The notes under the pieces are model-generated. The model searched no databases, was not told where the DNA came from, and saw nothing but the letters and a program-made list of their open reading frames with translations. Of a stretch of DNA of 64,000 nucleotides, positions 45,001-58,913 are shown one piece after another; the first letter of the stretch is position 1; every line of letters begins with the position of its first letter. The stretch is from Icerya purchasi. Its lineage: Eukaryota > Arthropoda > Insecta > Hemiptera > Monophlebidae. The stretch spans positions 105,622,393 through 105,686,392 of the forward strand of contig CM077115.1 of assembly GCA_039619475.1 (NCBI GenBank), given 5' to 3'. The translations under genes and the position numbers were made by a program.

Positions 45001-47230
45001 AAAAGTTTCAATGTTTGTTGTTCCAATTTTGAATGTATTTGCCATAGGCAGGAAAGCGAGGATAAAGATTCAGTGCAGATAAGAGCATTTAAAATTATAT
45101 GGACTAAGAAGTCAGCGGCAAATTAGTTAGCAAACGAATAAGATGATAGAACTAAAAACATATTTGGTAATGAGTAATATATGATAACCGTCTGATCCAT
45201 GATAATTGTGCAACCAACTGAGTCTGATTTAGAGCCTCCTATGAATATTTTTATTTAATCGGATTAGTTCGGTATTAAATTTTAAAAACTAGACTTCATT
45301 ACAGCAGTAAGGTATATTTATTAACTTCTTAGAGTAACGGATTGCCACGGATTGAATAGTTTGACTATAGTTGAAGGAGTGGAGATATTTTATTATACCT
45401 ATTTTGGGGGAAATATAGAGTTTAAAACTTTCATTGCATAAGATACAAAATGAAGGTCTTTCAATGAGACAGATGTGTTGGAAAACTAAAGAGACAGAAA
45501 TCAACGGCGAGAATTTTAAATGTGTTAGTAAGTTAATACAAATCTTTTCTCGTTTGAAATGGAGAGAGGCCATCCGCCACTCTTGCATAAAAGGCTAATG
45601 ATTAGAAAACTACAAGAGGCTCTAACAGCTAATCGAATTTCAGTATGCTGAAACTGTTCAACTTGTTTAAAATATTTTTTTTACGGGTGCTGAGATTGCT
45701 GTTCTAGAGTATGGCGCTTTAGCAATAAAGGGGTGGAAGAGAAAATTTGCAAAACAATAATAGCAGCGATAAACAATAATAATAACAATAATAATCATCA
45801 TCATCATTATTTATTAAAGATGTGATAAAATTTCAGGTGTAAAACCCGATGTTAGGAAACTATTTAACAGTATGTGAGAAGAGCCATAGCAACATAAAAC
45901 GAAAGAATAACGAACAATCTAGGAAAAGTTCCAGCATGGGCATTCGCTAAAGTGCATTAGTGTATGTGATACAAGTACTAAGACAAACGCTTGCGGTAGG
46001 ATGAATGTATTAAGTATACAAATAATACTAATAGTAACAATAATAAAATATCGAAGAAAGCACGAATGACATTATATTTTTTTTTTTTTTGGCGATCGTC
46101 ATTTATTCTGTTATTTGTACCGGGTAGTCAATTAGTGCATTTGATAAATATCTTTATACATTTTGCAGCTTTTCTCCTCTACATTTATCTTGTAAAAATT
46201 TAAATCTAAATTACATTATCGACGCAAAGTTTTATAATCTTTGGCATACTTATCAATCTTAATTTGATAAACGAATAACAGAAACTAGTTATATACAGTC
46301 TCATTTATCAAAAATCTGGATAGCGACCATCGACTCTGCCTCTAGTTAAAAAGTTAATTAACGTAAAATGTGCAACTTATTTATAGGAGTCTGGTGGGAT
46401 TCACACCCAGACGAACTAGTATAATAGTCAAGCCTAAATTGAACGAATGAATGATGGATGGTCTATCTGCAATGTTATTAAATATATGAAATCGTTTTTT
46501 TTAGTAGATTAAGTTTTTTAAAATAAGATTTCTCGAGGGTATTTATATAGGAAGTCCGTGAAAGTTTTTAGTCAAATGTTAACCCAGATACTTCACATTT
46601 TCAGATCTTGGAATTTGAGTGCGCTGTTGATATCAATTTTAAGGCTGTGATTACAGTTTCATACAGCTATTGTTTTGGTACATGAAAAATTGAGGCCATT
46701 TTCAGTTGTCTATTTATGCAGACGATTTACTACGCTTTATATCGCTCGTAGACCAAACGCGTGACATTAGTACATACCATAAATATAACAAAATCGTCAG
46801 CAAACAGGGAAAATTTCATTTGAGAAAGAACAGTGTTTGCGATATACTTTATAGCAAAGTTAAAGGGGGTTGGGTTAGGCACTGAACTCTGGAAAGCTTA
46901 ATTTCTTAATTGAAAAAGAATAAATAATGTCGGCCTAAACATACTTTAAAATAACGATTGACCAAAGAATTTTAGATAAAAGTAGAGATAGTCGTCCATA
47001 GAATTTGAATTTGTGCAATGTTCAGTATTGCCTTACCAAGTCAGATGGTGGCGATTTGTTGCAAAGCAGTCAATGATTGAATTAGTAAAAATAAAAGTTG
47101 TTCCCGTGTAAATTTTCTAGGATAAAAACACTTCGTTGTCTACATATCAAGTCTCTGCTTTCCAGCTCTCAGACGAGCCGCGCATCAATAATTTTTTTTT
47201 TTAATTTTGCCTATCACCAATGTAAAGAAT
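45001..47230 (-). mobile_element. decayed LINE (RT and zinc-knuckle region), antisense
   Basis: On the - strand the right part (about 46990-46700) reads SVPNPTPFNFAIKYI, then FSLFADDFVIFM, the reverse-transcriptase core with the catalytic FADD (46793-46804). The left part (45588-45289) reads INLLTHLKFSPLISVSLVFQ, then RPSFCILCNESF, resembling the C-terminal cysteine motif of I- and Jockey-type LINEs. The middle is broken and interrupted by a (AAT)n patch at 45770-45800. All frames contain stops. It probably represents one element of roughly 2.2 kb or more, 5'-truncated. Confidence 0.6.
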
Positions 47231-48154
47231 TGTGTTCAAGGTTCGTTGATCGAAAAAAACTTTTATTATAACTCTAATCCTAACAGATAACAGATCATCG
47301 CTGACAAGAATTTAATTTCTTATATTAATTATTGTATCATATATGTTGGTTATTTTTGATCATTGTGTTTTCCAGCGGCCGGTCGTTACAGAAACATCAA
47401 TGTAGGAATTTCAACGTAATATAAAAATTTAAAAATGAATTATCCGAATAAATTCACAATTATCGAAAGGTATCATGGTTAGCATGGTTGAAGATGTAAT
47501 AAAAATAAATAACCAAACGTAAACGCTTATTCAAAGTTAAATATACTATTACAATATTTCGAGATCTTCTAGGTGGAAAAAAGGTCTGTTACGGTTCCAT
47601 GACAAAATTACGTTACGGCGAATCATTTCAAATTTAAAATGGTTGAGTAACTATTAGTTGATTTGTTTTCTAGCTGATTATTTAGTTTCGTAAATTTCAT
47701 TTTAGTTTCCTGAAGCATTATTGAATGCCTCTAGGATTACTAATAAACTCTCTCATAATTTGAGCTGCTAGTTGATTGTCTATACACATATTTAAAGTTT
47801 TCTAGAGACATTGAATAACGATCAACAAATTTACTCACATTACCTTCTGAGGAAGCAAATATTTCTTTGGGAGTAGGAGTACAGTCTAAACCTTAGTTGT
47901 CACTGTCCATGGCCTCAGGAGTGCCATTGTCTAAGTTAGAACCATAAATTTCCTTTTTTTTTGTTTTATTATTCCTTGGTTTTGCCGTAGGACTCATCTT
48001 ATGAACCTAAACTTGCAGAACTTTATGATAGGGAACGTTTAATGGCGTCAATTGTGAGGTTCTGATGTTCCATGAATTTTCCAAAGGTGCCGTTATGCTT
48101 ATGTATTTTGTTCGAAACATCAAAAGATTGAGTAGGCGGACTTAACAATTATTG

Positions 48155-48412
48155 AACAGTATTATTACGAAAAATTAAATTAAATACGTGCTGTTTCACG
48201 TGCAAGGTAAAATGGCAAACATGCATACCATCATATGCGCGCCAGTTAGTACACAGCAGACATAAGTAAAACTGCATTTGTATAACGATGTAAATAATCA
48301 GTTCCAAATGTAATCTTGCGTGTGTACACATTCGTACTGCATATAACAATTGCCTAGTACACTACCTGTATCTGGACTGAAATGTAAAAATAGGTAGTCG
48401 CCGACGCTCAGA
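48155..48412 (+). mobile_element. SINE body, copy 2, without tRNA head
   Basis: It aligns along its length with the body of the SINE at 38866-39239 (reverse strand): ACAGTATTATTACGAAAAAT, TTTCACGTG, GTTAGTACACAGCAGACATA, ATAATCAGTTCC, AATTGCCTAGTACACTACCT. The A-box and B-box head is absent or unrecognisable at its 5' end. Confidence 0.75.
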
Positions 48413-51400
48413 AATTAAGTATGGCACTGTAAAGAAGAGAATATCAGTTACAGTAATAGTAGATTAGGTAATATAATGAGGATTCATCATTTCTAAGTGA
48501 ATTAGTAATGAGATAGTTAGTTGACGATGAACATTCTTCTAACCAATAGCCTTTCAATTCACACGCGAAGCAAGTAAGTTCATTGAATATCAAGAATATT
48601 CTATATTTCCGTTTGTTATATAATCATTTGAAAAATCCCGGTAGCGTACTAGCAACGAAGTCACCATTTGTGTAGATTTGACGGCACCAACTTACAATAC
48701 GACCGAAGATGTAACTAGAACGGTTAACGTGTAATATCGAGATATTAGGTAGCGATTTGATTTTTAGCTCGTTTGTTGTATGCATTAAAACTTGATTTGG
48801 AATGACAAATGGAACATTTGATTACATTTTATAAATACGGTCTCCGTAATGAAACCCCCGTGAGTCGACATCAAACAATGAACTAGTTCCTCACTTTGTA
48901 GGAACAAGATAATTTTATTGCTATTATTTACTTTAGAGGTAGATTTAAAGTTAATAATTGTTGTTATTTTTAAATGTGCTGGAAAAAAAAGTTACTTAAT
49001 CGTCTGCATGCATATATTGTTAAAAATAATTTCAGTAATTTTAGTGTTACGATTGGATTTGTATGCATTTAGTTCATCAAAAAGGAATGTACGACAAAAT
49101 CTATATGGAAATAGCTCGAATACCAGACAATAAGAGAAAAAAAAAAAAAAAAAAACATTTAAAAAGAAAATACATTGCTCGAACTTTTCGATTTTTATAA
49201 AACTGATTTTTTTTTCTCCAAATAAGTTACATTAGTAAATAGTGTAAGTTAAGTAAAGTTAAAAATATGTGGAAGATAATTATAATTAATATTTTAATAA
49301 ATAAATAGGGAAGTGTGAATTGTAATCGACGCTTATTAATATATTCAAAATTCTTTTATCGCAGAAAAGTTTTAAAAAATTTGGGACGTTAATGTAGGAA
49401 TGAATTCAATTTAGTACTCTTTCGCTGATAACTAGATCTGTTATTATAAGTTTGCTGTTAGTAAAATGATCGCATAATATTTTGCGGTTCTTAAGTTTGT
49501 CATGAAAATAGAATTTTTATATATGACGCGAACACAAACCATTGTGCAATCCTAGTAGATAAAAGTTTGACTATTAGCGTATTATATGTTGCTATTTTTA
49601 AAATATAAAAATTATGGTCTTAAAAACCATGCGAAATGGCACAATAATTTTAAAATCAGAACTTAAGCGAGTACTTTATGTTTCATTTGAAGAAATGATT
49701 AAAATTCTTCCTAGATCTTTTGAAGATAGAGGAAAATTTAAAATATTTAAAACTATAGTTCACTAATTATAACATAGTCACAAGAAATGTATGGAGGAGC
49801 ACTAATAACGCTTGAATTTACAAATCAATTTTCATCACGTACACTTTATAATAATCCGTGTAGTATATTCCAGCACCGTGCTGATGTTTTATTTATGCAG
49901 AAATAACACAATCCATACCGAAAATTATTTCGATAAATACTAAATCATAATTATTCTCACTTCTTTCCCCATCAACGTAATTAATTATTTAACGGCCGGT
50001 TCATTTTCGTGTGCTGTAATTCATTTTTATTTTAAATGTATTTTTGGTTTTTTGAATTTATTTATATTTCCATACTAACAAAGAATATTTAATTACAACC
50101 ATCAATTTACAAAAAAATAAATAATTTTCTAATTATTCTCTTAGCCGTTTCAGACTTATTGGTCATTATTCACAGTCTTGCCATAAATTTCATCACATCT
50201 CTTTTCGCAAATAAATCGAGAATAAAAACTCGTAAAATTCTAAGATTTCATGGTTAAAAGTTACAAGGAGAAAACTTTAAATTTAGATCAAATTTATTCA
50301 AAATTACTACCACTATTAAGCTACGATATGTAATTTCAAATGATTCATCCACTCAATAGTTTCCGCACACATAATATTGGGAGGTTGAACGCGGTTTTCG
50401 TGATACTTTTTTGCAACCTTTCAATGGAAGTATGTTGAAACTTCTCCAACATATTCTACTCGAATGGATTACGGGGTCTGGACTGTCAGTCACTCAGTCA
50501 CACACTACAATAGGCGAAGGAACATTTTTCAATAATCACTATTGCATAGACTTGGGGCTTTGTGGAAAAAAGCCTTGCTGAAAAACCGGAAGTTTATTAC
50601 AGGAAATACTTTACAACCGGCTCTTAAATTGTGTTTTTATAGACTACGGTGCCAGTCTTTACACTTGTTCGCAGAAATAATTTCGAGTGACACTGTTGTA
50701 AACTGCGTCTCGGCACACGGTCATTGAGGTGAGGTTTAGCACTATATGAATTTCTGGCGCAGATTGTCATTATGCTTTTTTAAATTTCGCAATTATGAAG
50801 AGTTTGACGTCGGTAAACAACATTTTTTAAACTCACCTTTTCCAAATGCTCGTTTTTGGGAAAATCATTTACAAATTTTTCGCAATTTAGGAGTCAGTAT
50901 TTGACTTGTACACCTATGAAGCTCACCTAATTGTAAATGTTCACATAATATATGCTAAATTATTGCCCAGTTTCCGTGTTGAAATTTTTTCGTGGCGAAG
51001 AAGATTCTGATAAACTCTTGTATACTTGGCGTTTACAAGTTTTAGGGACCCATACAATTTACAGACGACTGTTTCTTGCTCGATCAAACTTTTTTTTCTT
51101 TCTATTTAATAGAGCGGTAGTACACAATCAGAAGTTGCAGGGTCTTAAATTCCCGCTACCAAATCGCGCTTTACACATATACCGAAAGCTTTAAAGCTTC
51201 ATGGGGCTTCGACTTCTTGAGCGCAATGACAACTACACACCCGAAGATGATAGGCACCGAAGCGCAGTAAGTCCTCTATGGTAGGAACAAAGTTGTGCGC
51301 GTGAGTGATACACAGTTGTTCAACTTCACCATGAGCATACATGGGTATTTACACCGGTTGTCATGACTTCAACCGGCATGGCCGCGCGACGTCAATGCCA

Positions 51401-52830
51401 CATCTAATTTCTCACAACGCATACAGAGCCACCGCACCACCTGTGCCGATTTTTCATCTTCGAATATCTTTAAATTCAGATGATTATTATTTCGGGGGAG
51501 GTATCCCCAAAATCGCTGCTGGCCATCCGGTTTGGTCGTCAGTTGTCGACCGTGTACAACCGGTGTTCACTCTAAACAATAGCCCGGACATACCACCGTG
51601 CGCTATTACGAGAGTTTGAAACGTGAAATTATTTGTAGCACTAGCGGTCAGCTTAACGAATAGCAGTTCAGGATTATGTGCAATCCAGAAACCATTCTCC
51701 CCACCACTACTGTTGCGCCGCTCCTACTGAGGCAACAGAGCGATATACAAAAGGCCCGTTATTTCAGATTTTACTAAGCACCGCAAAAATTTTTGAGAAC
51801 CCATTTTATTGGCGCGATGTACAGCAACAACTGCAACACAAAATAATTGCTAAATAATGATCGTACTAGTGTTATGCTAAGTACTCATTACTGCCTAAAG
51901 TATATCTCCTTAATGCTGTTGTATTCTTCATCGCTCAATTTCTTTCTATGCACATAGAAACAATTTTTATGACAAAATTTATAACGAAACTATGTATAAT
52001 TTACTTTAAGGTATGTTTCTTGAAAATTGTAATTTTTTATTTTATAACAGTCCTGCTATTTTAATATTGCTTACAAGATAATGTGTACCCCCTTGTATTT
52101 TTTTCCTCCATCGTTGGTGATCAAAATAATTTAAAGAAAAAAATTTAAAAAACTGCGCTTATTTTATTTTATCATCTTTAAATTCACATTTTTTAAAAAT
52201 TGTTTACACATAAAACTGAGAGAACTTGTTTTATTTTTAAATTTCAAACGTAAGAAACACACTTTATAATAAACAATTTTAATAATTCCTTATGTGTAAA
52301 TTTTAACAGATGCTTCTTTTAAACTTCTTTTTTTTCCCCTTACGGTTGTTTCTTGATAATTGATATTGCTACAACTGTATGTTAAAAGTTTATCCAGGTT
52401 TTACGTGTGTAGATAAATGGTTTGTATTAGTGTTAAAAATGGATGTTTTTAAGAGCAGCGGGTAATGTAGATGACTTAATGTTATTTTATTGGTCTTAAG
52501 TATTTTTTCGGATTCTCTTAAATTTACAGTCTAAACGGCAGCCATTTAAAACTTAAGTTCAACTATCTATACGAATAGATAAATTTAAAGTTCAGAATTA
52601 CGTAATCTAAATTTTGTAATTATTCAATATAGACAACTTCTCGAGGTAATGTAAAATAAATTAAACTGGTATTAAAATTTTCAATTTTAATTGAAATAAT
52701 ATATACAATAGAGATTATTGATAAATTAACAAAAAACAAAAGAAAAATTGGTCACAACATTAAAAGACAATAATTGAAAACACTTAATGCTCAAATAGCA
52801 GTAATTAATAAAATACTAAATACAAGTTGC
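48413..52830. other. intergenic stretch before the zinc-finger exons
   Basis: No gene recognised. 50380-51780 is less AT-rich than its neighbours and contains ORFs of 60-92 codons without family features; it may be an old repeat. The rest is AT-rich with homopolymer runs. Confidence 0.45.
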
Positions 52831-53033
52831 TTAAATCCGGTGTACTCCGCGTATATGATATTTTAGTGTACTATGTTGCGTATATTTCCTACCGCATATG
52901 TGACATGAAAATTGTGGCGCTAAACCGCATTCGTGTTTTAAATGACGACATAAATTAGATTTATATTTATAAACATGACCGCATTTATTAGGACACATGA
53001 AATACGATTCGATGACTTGGTGCGTAGAAAATC
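52831..53033 (-). CDS. lola: lola-type alternative terminal exon A (C2HC + C2H2 fingers)
   Basis: Terminal exon of a BTB zinc-finger transcription factor of the longitudinals type, in which one common BTB region is spliced to many alternative finger exons. The acceptor is ATTTTCTAG|GATTTT and the exon ends at TAA after 66 codons. Counting from the first full codon, finger 1 is C13-C17-H30-C35 (CPNKCGHVYKYKSN) and finger 2 is C43-C46-H59-H64 (FSCHICGRKYTQHS). The linker APQFSC resembles the EPQFSC of the other two exons. The two spare 5' bases give the same splice phase as exons B and C. DNA binding in the nucleus is expected. The BTB and common exons are not in the window, so the gene name rests on architecture. 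Confidence 0.8.
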
Positions 53034-53498
53034 CTAGAAAATTATCAAAAACAAAAAAAAAAAAAAACAGATCTTTTAATTGTTTCAATAAAAGTTGCAT
53101 AAATTAAAAAAATTATAAATTTCACATTAAAAATATAATAATCAAAAAATATTGTCTCTAACAATGTATTTTCAAACATACTTTTTTTTATCTAACTTTC
53201 ATTAGATTATCATAAAGGACTGTTTATCCTCTTCCATATTTCATACTTATAGTAAGGAACTGAAGCAATTTATTTCTGTTAAAGTAGCGCATATTATAAC
53301 TATAAATGTCAGTGTATGAGCCTCATTGCACATTAATTTATAGATCTTTAATGTTATACTTCAGTTTTCACGATTAATGGTGTACAGTCTATGAACTTTC
53401 TCATTATAAAATTGAAAATAAAAATTCTGAAGTATCTTGGTAAGTAGAAGTATTTTGCTTGTTTTTAATTTTAATCATTTCATAATATAAATGTAATA

Positions 53499-53500
53499 TG

Positions 53501-53546
<46 letters not shown>
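53499..53546. repeat. (TA)n microsatellite
   Basis: TA run with minor interruptions, followed by CGTGCGTGTGTGCG. Confidence 0.9.
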
Positions 53547-53547
<1 letters not shown>

Positions 53548-55406
53548 GTGCGTGTGTGCGTATTTCTTTTGTTTATTTTTTTGTCAGAGGCGCCAAAATG
53601 ACGTTAAATGCATAATTTAAAATATTACAGGAAAAAAGAACTTAACCTAATGATTTATTTTATAAATTCAAGATTTATTACCTAAATAATTTTCCAAAGA
53701 TAAAATATTGCACATAAAGTATAAAATTATTAAGTTGCAAAAATTATGTGATACTTCTTTACTATTTTAAAAATTACATTAATACCACCATAAACCGTTA
53801 CATCGCCTAAAAGATTTCTTTTTCAAGCTTAAAATAATGAAAAATTATTTAAAACATAACATTAGTCAGATGTACCTAGCTTTTATATGTTAAACATCTC
53901 TCTCTTTTTAAATTAATTACGGGCTTAACTGTAATTTTTATTTTTTGAAATAACATAGATGTATATACATAGAACCCACAAGGCCACTGCTCGTCTATAG
54001 CTTCTTAATACATCCATAATGTTCAGTTGTATAAAAAAAGTTACAATATTAAATCATGTACAAGTATTTGTAATATTTAAATACATATATACATACAAAA
54101 ATCAAATACCCTATTAATTGAAAATAAAATCTTTTATTAAACTATAGCGTTATCATTACTGAATTAAGTAATACTTAGTTATATAAAGAGCGCAGAATTA
54201 ATAAATGGCACCTAATATGTGAAAATATCTTTAAATATCCATGTAATGAAATATAGGCAGAATCTCATTATGCATCAGATCCATATTAAATAAACTACCA
54301 ATACATCACATACTCTAAGCATATCTAATTGGAAAAACTAGTCAATGATAAAGGTGCAGCCAAAAATAAATAAATAAATAAAATAAGTCTATTTAAATAA
54401 TATTACAAAATAGTCAATTTTTGATTTATAGTAATCACTTCTTTTTATATATATATATATATCTATGAGATTATGCGACACTTTTTCTAAATGTTTAATC
54501 AGTACCGGTCGGTTTATTTTATACGTTATTTATATCTTTCAACAGCGGCACTAGGACGAAACGATGTGTCAATTTTTTTTTTGTACGGAATCTATTCCGC
54601 TAGTTTTTACACACATTAACGATTACCGTATTATTTAATATAATAATAAACAGTTAGTTTGATTTTAAAATCTAATTTAATTTGGTTCATTGTAGTTAAT
54701 TTGTTTGCTTAGAGTTTGATTAAATAAAAATTAAATAAACATGTTTAAAACGTTCAAAAACCACGATTTAGCAGTAAAGTGTTAGCAGAAATTTTTCAAT
54801 TTTATTTCTAAATTGTTTCCTATTTGTTTTTTAGTTGTAAAAGAAATAACCAAAAAAAATTGTATACGCAATTCAATAAGAAACAACTTTAACAAAAAAA
54901 TACAATATAAATAAATGGTAACATATTAATTTGCTAATTAGTTCCGGATATTATTCATCATCATGGTATATTATAATTACGTAAAATATAAATATAAATA
55001 GTACCATGATTACGGCTGTATAATATTCGAAACCGACCGGCGGGGCTAATTAATATGTCATAATTTATTTATATTATATTTTTTTGTGGGTTCTTTATTG
55101 AATTATGCGTACTTCACTCAAAAAGGGAAGAAATATTATATAGTTGAAACTATGAACTTTTTTCTTTAAATTTACTTTGATACATATAAAATTTTTTTAA
55201 AAATGATTTTCAATGTTTCAATATGAGTACATTGAATTAATCAAAAATAAACAAAATAATTGCAATATTCACATATTAGGTAAATACAAAAATCGACATA
55301 GGTCTGGCGGCAAAATTAAAGCTAAACTTTTCGACGCTGTTAATGGACTTATATCGTGTTCTGTGAGCAGCGACCTTTAAATAAAATAAGTCTGTATGTG
55401 CTACAA

Positions 55407-55441
<35 letters not shown>

Positions 55442-56301
55442 TTTGTACTGCTTATTCTACAGTCATGTGTCTAATCGTCAGTTCATTTTACTCCTTCTTT
55501 CTTCATTATTATTCTCTTACTTATTCTCATATTCTTCCCCATATTTTATCCTCTTAAGAAAATACTTATTGGAAGTTGAGAAAAGAGTAGAGAAAAAAAA
55601 AAGCTATTTAAGCAAGCAAATTTTACCAGTCTCAAAAAAGTATAATAAGTAAAAATCGAAATTTATTTAGAATTGAAATTATTGCGTTCCTTGTTTCATG
55701 CAAAAATTTTCAATTACTTTGCATGAAATAAGTATACTTTAAATTTTATACGTGTTCGATTACTTGTTAATTTTTTTTTTATATTTATGGCGAATGAAAT
55801 GTACTCCGAAATTTTATAAACAACTAAATCGACCAATAAAAAGGCCGACGACAATTTTATCAGATTCAGTTTGTTTTTAAATCGTTTTATAGCTCACATA
55901 ATTGAACGCTATTTTATTAAACATAATCAGTCTATCAAACATCAAATCTATTATTACTAACGACTCTATTATTTTCAAGAGGGATAAATGTATATTTTTC
56001 TACTTAAGGAAGGTATCCTGATAATATTTGGACATTACACCATTTACACCTCGAAAAATCTCTGTTCCTTAGTCACTATTGACCGAATACTTGTATATCA
56101 CATTACATTTTTCAATTGTTACATTTTTAAAAAAATTACACTTAATTTTCGTTTATTTAGCAAAAAAAATAAAAAAACAAAAAAAAACCACCTTAAAATG
56201 TAACCTTCATTTAGAATATATTTCTATTTCGATAATAAACGAAATCGAAATTTGTAAAGCTACCGATTAAATTTTCATTTCGTTACATACGAGTAAACGT
56301 A
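53547..56301. other. region between zinc-finger exons A and B
   Basis: AT-rich, no gene recognised. It includes TA runs at 54446-54463 and 55409-55439 and a pair of short inverted motifs (CCGGTCGGTTT near 54505 and 55031) that may be the ends of a small unrecognised element. Confidence 0.5.
55409..55439. repeat. (TA)n microsatellite
   Basis: About 15 TA units. Confidence 0.95.
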
Positions 56302-56522
56302 TTAATCCTTATGCGTGTAAAACAGTTTATGTATTAATGCTAAATGACTTTTCAAGGAATGTTTCCAGCGGAATTTTCTGTCGCAGACAGAACAGGAAAA
56401 TTGCGGCTCTTTATTGCATTTGTACAGCAAATGATTCTGTAAACTATGTATCCGATTATAAATCTGGCCACATTGATTTGGACACGGAAAATATTCGTCG
56501 CTTTTCCTGGTCTTATGACTTC
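56302..56522 (-). CDS. lola: lola-type alternative terminal exon B (C2HC + C2H2 fingers)
   Basis: The acceptor is TATTATTTACAG|GAAGTC and the exon ends at TAA after 72 codons. Finger 1 is C13-C17-H30-C35 (CPNQCGQIYNRIHS, then HLLYKC) and finger 2 is C43-C46-H59-H64 (FSCSVCDRKFRWKHS, then HLALIH). A short basic tail follows. Positions and phase are the same as in exons A and C. It is clearly closest to exon C: both have YKCNKEPQFSC, RKFRWK and SHLALIHK. The + strand of this stretch is also open for 63 codons, but that is a shadow. The exon depends on an unseen upstream common exon for its N-terminus. Confidence 0.82.
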
Positions 56523-57360
56523 CTGTAAATAATATCAGTTTCGTGTACTCGCTTGTTTATTTTTTTATCTCGTATATCAGACTCTGTTTATATCCGATCA
56601 GAAGAGAACAATTTATGTTCTTCACGCGAAAAACACTTTCGCCAACACACATTGCAATGATAAAATAGTTTAAAATTGCATTCATTGAAACGTAACTATA
56701 CCGAACACTGTTGCAGATGTAAACATTATTATTATTGAAGTTTGCATTTGAAAATCTGTGAACATGTGCAAAAAAATAAAGAAACAGAAAGATAAATTGT
56801 CACGAATTAAAAGTAGCACTGGTGCGATTCAGTCAAGCATGATGTTTTATGCGCCGAGGATTCCGCATGTTAAGTTAAAGATAACCATAATATTTATGTT
56901 TACATAATACTAAGTTTAAAATAAAGAAATCTGATTTTTTTCATTGCAAAATGGGGAGGGGAAGGTTACACTTTTTTTTTCGGGCTTTAAACACAAATTC
57001 CACCCATTGTCAATTTTTGTCACTTTTTTGAACTTTTCGCCAACTTCGACAGTTTCGTTAAGGAAATAAAATCCGGTTTTGTTTTCATCAAATAACCATT
57101 TTTCAATTTTAAAAAAATAACTTTTTAAAAAATTTCGAGCTTTCGGCGCCCTGAAGGCATAATTTTAAAGTAGTAAGCTCAGCTATTATGATTTTCCTAT
57201 AAAGCGGGTCTTTTATGCATATCTTTGGAATACATTTTGGTTTCTTTAATTTTTTTTTACTCGGGCTATTACACTTACGTGAAAATCCTTTTTTTTTTTT
57301 ACTATTTTGATCTGTGAAGGGGGAGGAAATAATTTTTTAACCATAATTTTTTGATTTTAT
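56523..57360. other. spacer between exon B and a LINE
   Basis: AT-rich with poly-T runs; nothing recognised. The LINE start is not sharply defined. Confidence 0.5.
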
Positions 57361-58331
57361 AAAAGAGTTTATCAGGCTCTTACTACCCTACACAAAGCAG
57401 GAATCCGTGATCGCATGGTCAGTCTTACCCAAAGCTTCCTAACGAAGAGGCAAAAGTTCGGTTAAAGGACACGTATTCGCAGCTGTTTCGAATGGAAAAT
57501 GGGGTATCTTAAGGATGTGTCCTTAGCGTAACACTTTTCCTACTAGTCATTAATGACATTCAACTAGCCGTTCGAGCGCCGGTACAGTACAGTCTGTTTG
57601 CGGATGATTTAGCGATTACATTTGAATCTTCTTCGCCCACCAGAACAAGCAAAGTCATGTAACGATGCATCAATGATCTCTCTGAATGGGCATCTGCGCG
57701 AGGCTTCAAATTCTCTGCGAAAAAGACAACATGTGTAGACTTTCATCGGATCACCAAATAATGTCAACGGCCTCGAATTTTCCTCAACAGCTTAGAACTG
57801 TATTTCCAAGGGGCGGTGCACGTTGCCTCGGAGTAACAGTCGACAGCAAGTTTCTATGAAACGTACACATATCAAGGATCTTAAGAACACACATGAATTA
57901 AAGCTCTTGGTATATTAAAGCGGATTAATAATGGACGCAATAGAGGCGATCGGAAAATGTTATTACTGTTACATCAATCATTAATCCGATCTAGATTAGA
58001 AAACGGCTGCCAAGCGTTCTGTTCGGCGGCGCGGGGTCTATTGTCATCCTTAAACCATCCGAATAGTCACTGGAGCCTTTTGCACCAGTCCTGCAGGCAG
58101 TCTTAATTGTGAATCCGGGCAGCTGCTCTTCTATTTCAGAGTGAAGATCCTAACAGCTAACTTTCTTACTTGCGTCAATCCAAACCTTCCGTTCAATGAG
58201 TTCCTTTCAACTTCCAGCACCTGAGTTGTACTGCTCTACCTGCCCCTAGCTTTGTAACTAACATCAAAAATAAGTTCGAATCTCTTTTTTCTCAAATTAG
58301 AAAATTTATTCTCAATCTTCCGCTTTCTCCA

Positions 58332-58913
58332 GTGTACACTCTAGTCCCGGATATCAATCTTAATTTAATCCATCTTTCCAAATCCCTACATCCAGACCAC
58401 ATCCTTCATCAGCAGATCGCTCTCGAAACTGCCAAATACGCTGACTATATCTGCTGCTTTACGGATGGCTTAAAATCTAATGACCATGCTAGGTCAGCCT
58501 TTTTTGTCTCCCCTACCATCCATCGCTTTCCGGCTCCAAAATCCTGTTCTGTATTCTCGGCTAAATCTTTCGCTGTCTTCAAGTGTCTTGAATTCCTCTC
58601 CTCCGTTCCGTCTCTTTCGAAATACCTCATCCTTACAGATTTACTCAGTGTTCTTATGTCTCTCTACAACTTTTACACAGATAATGCAATCGTACCACGT
58701 ATCCTCCCCTTATTCGATTCCAAATTTCTATATCTTTCATGTGGATCCCTAATGATATCGGTCTCCTCGTTAATGAGGCAATCGACCGAGCTGCTAGGAA
58801 GGCTTCCCTGCTTCCATCCGTATCCTCGTACTTCTCTTGTTACCAGCGATGTGAAATCCTCCCCGAAATCCCTTATAATTAAATCCTGGAAACGATTATG
58901 GAGTTCTAATTAA
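58332..58913 (+). pseudogene. LINE RNase H region (open fragment)
   Basis: A 193-codon open stretch from the LINE. FTDG (residues 43-46) carries the first catalytic aspartate and LILTDLLS the third carboxylate. The second carboxylate, expected in a SAE motif, is replaced by lysine (FSAKSFAV). The last part is out of frame with respect to the conserved IDRAARKASL peptide, which is seen only in another frame. In a live element this domain removes RNA from the RNA-DNA hybrid. Confidence 0.7.

Noticed and set aside
50542..51619. Cluster of 61- to 92-codon + strand ORFs
   Set aside because: Different frames, no shared family and no splice chain found; more likely an old repeat.
54505..55041. Inverted CCGGTCGGTTT motifs as transposon ends
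   Set aside because: The match is only about 11 bp, with no target duplication.
56337..56528. + strand ORF opposite zinc-finger exon B
   Set aside because: The - strand encodes two perfect zinc fingers behind a splice acceptor; the + strand reading is a shadow.
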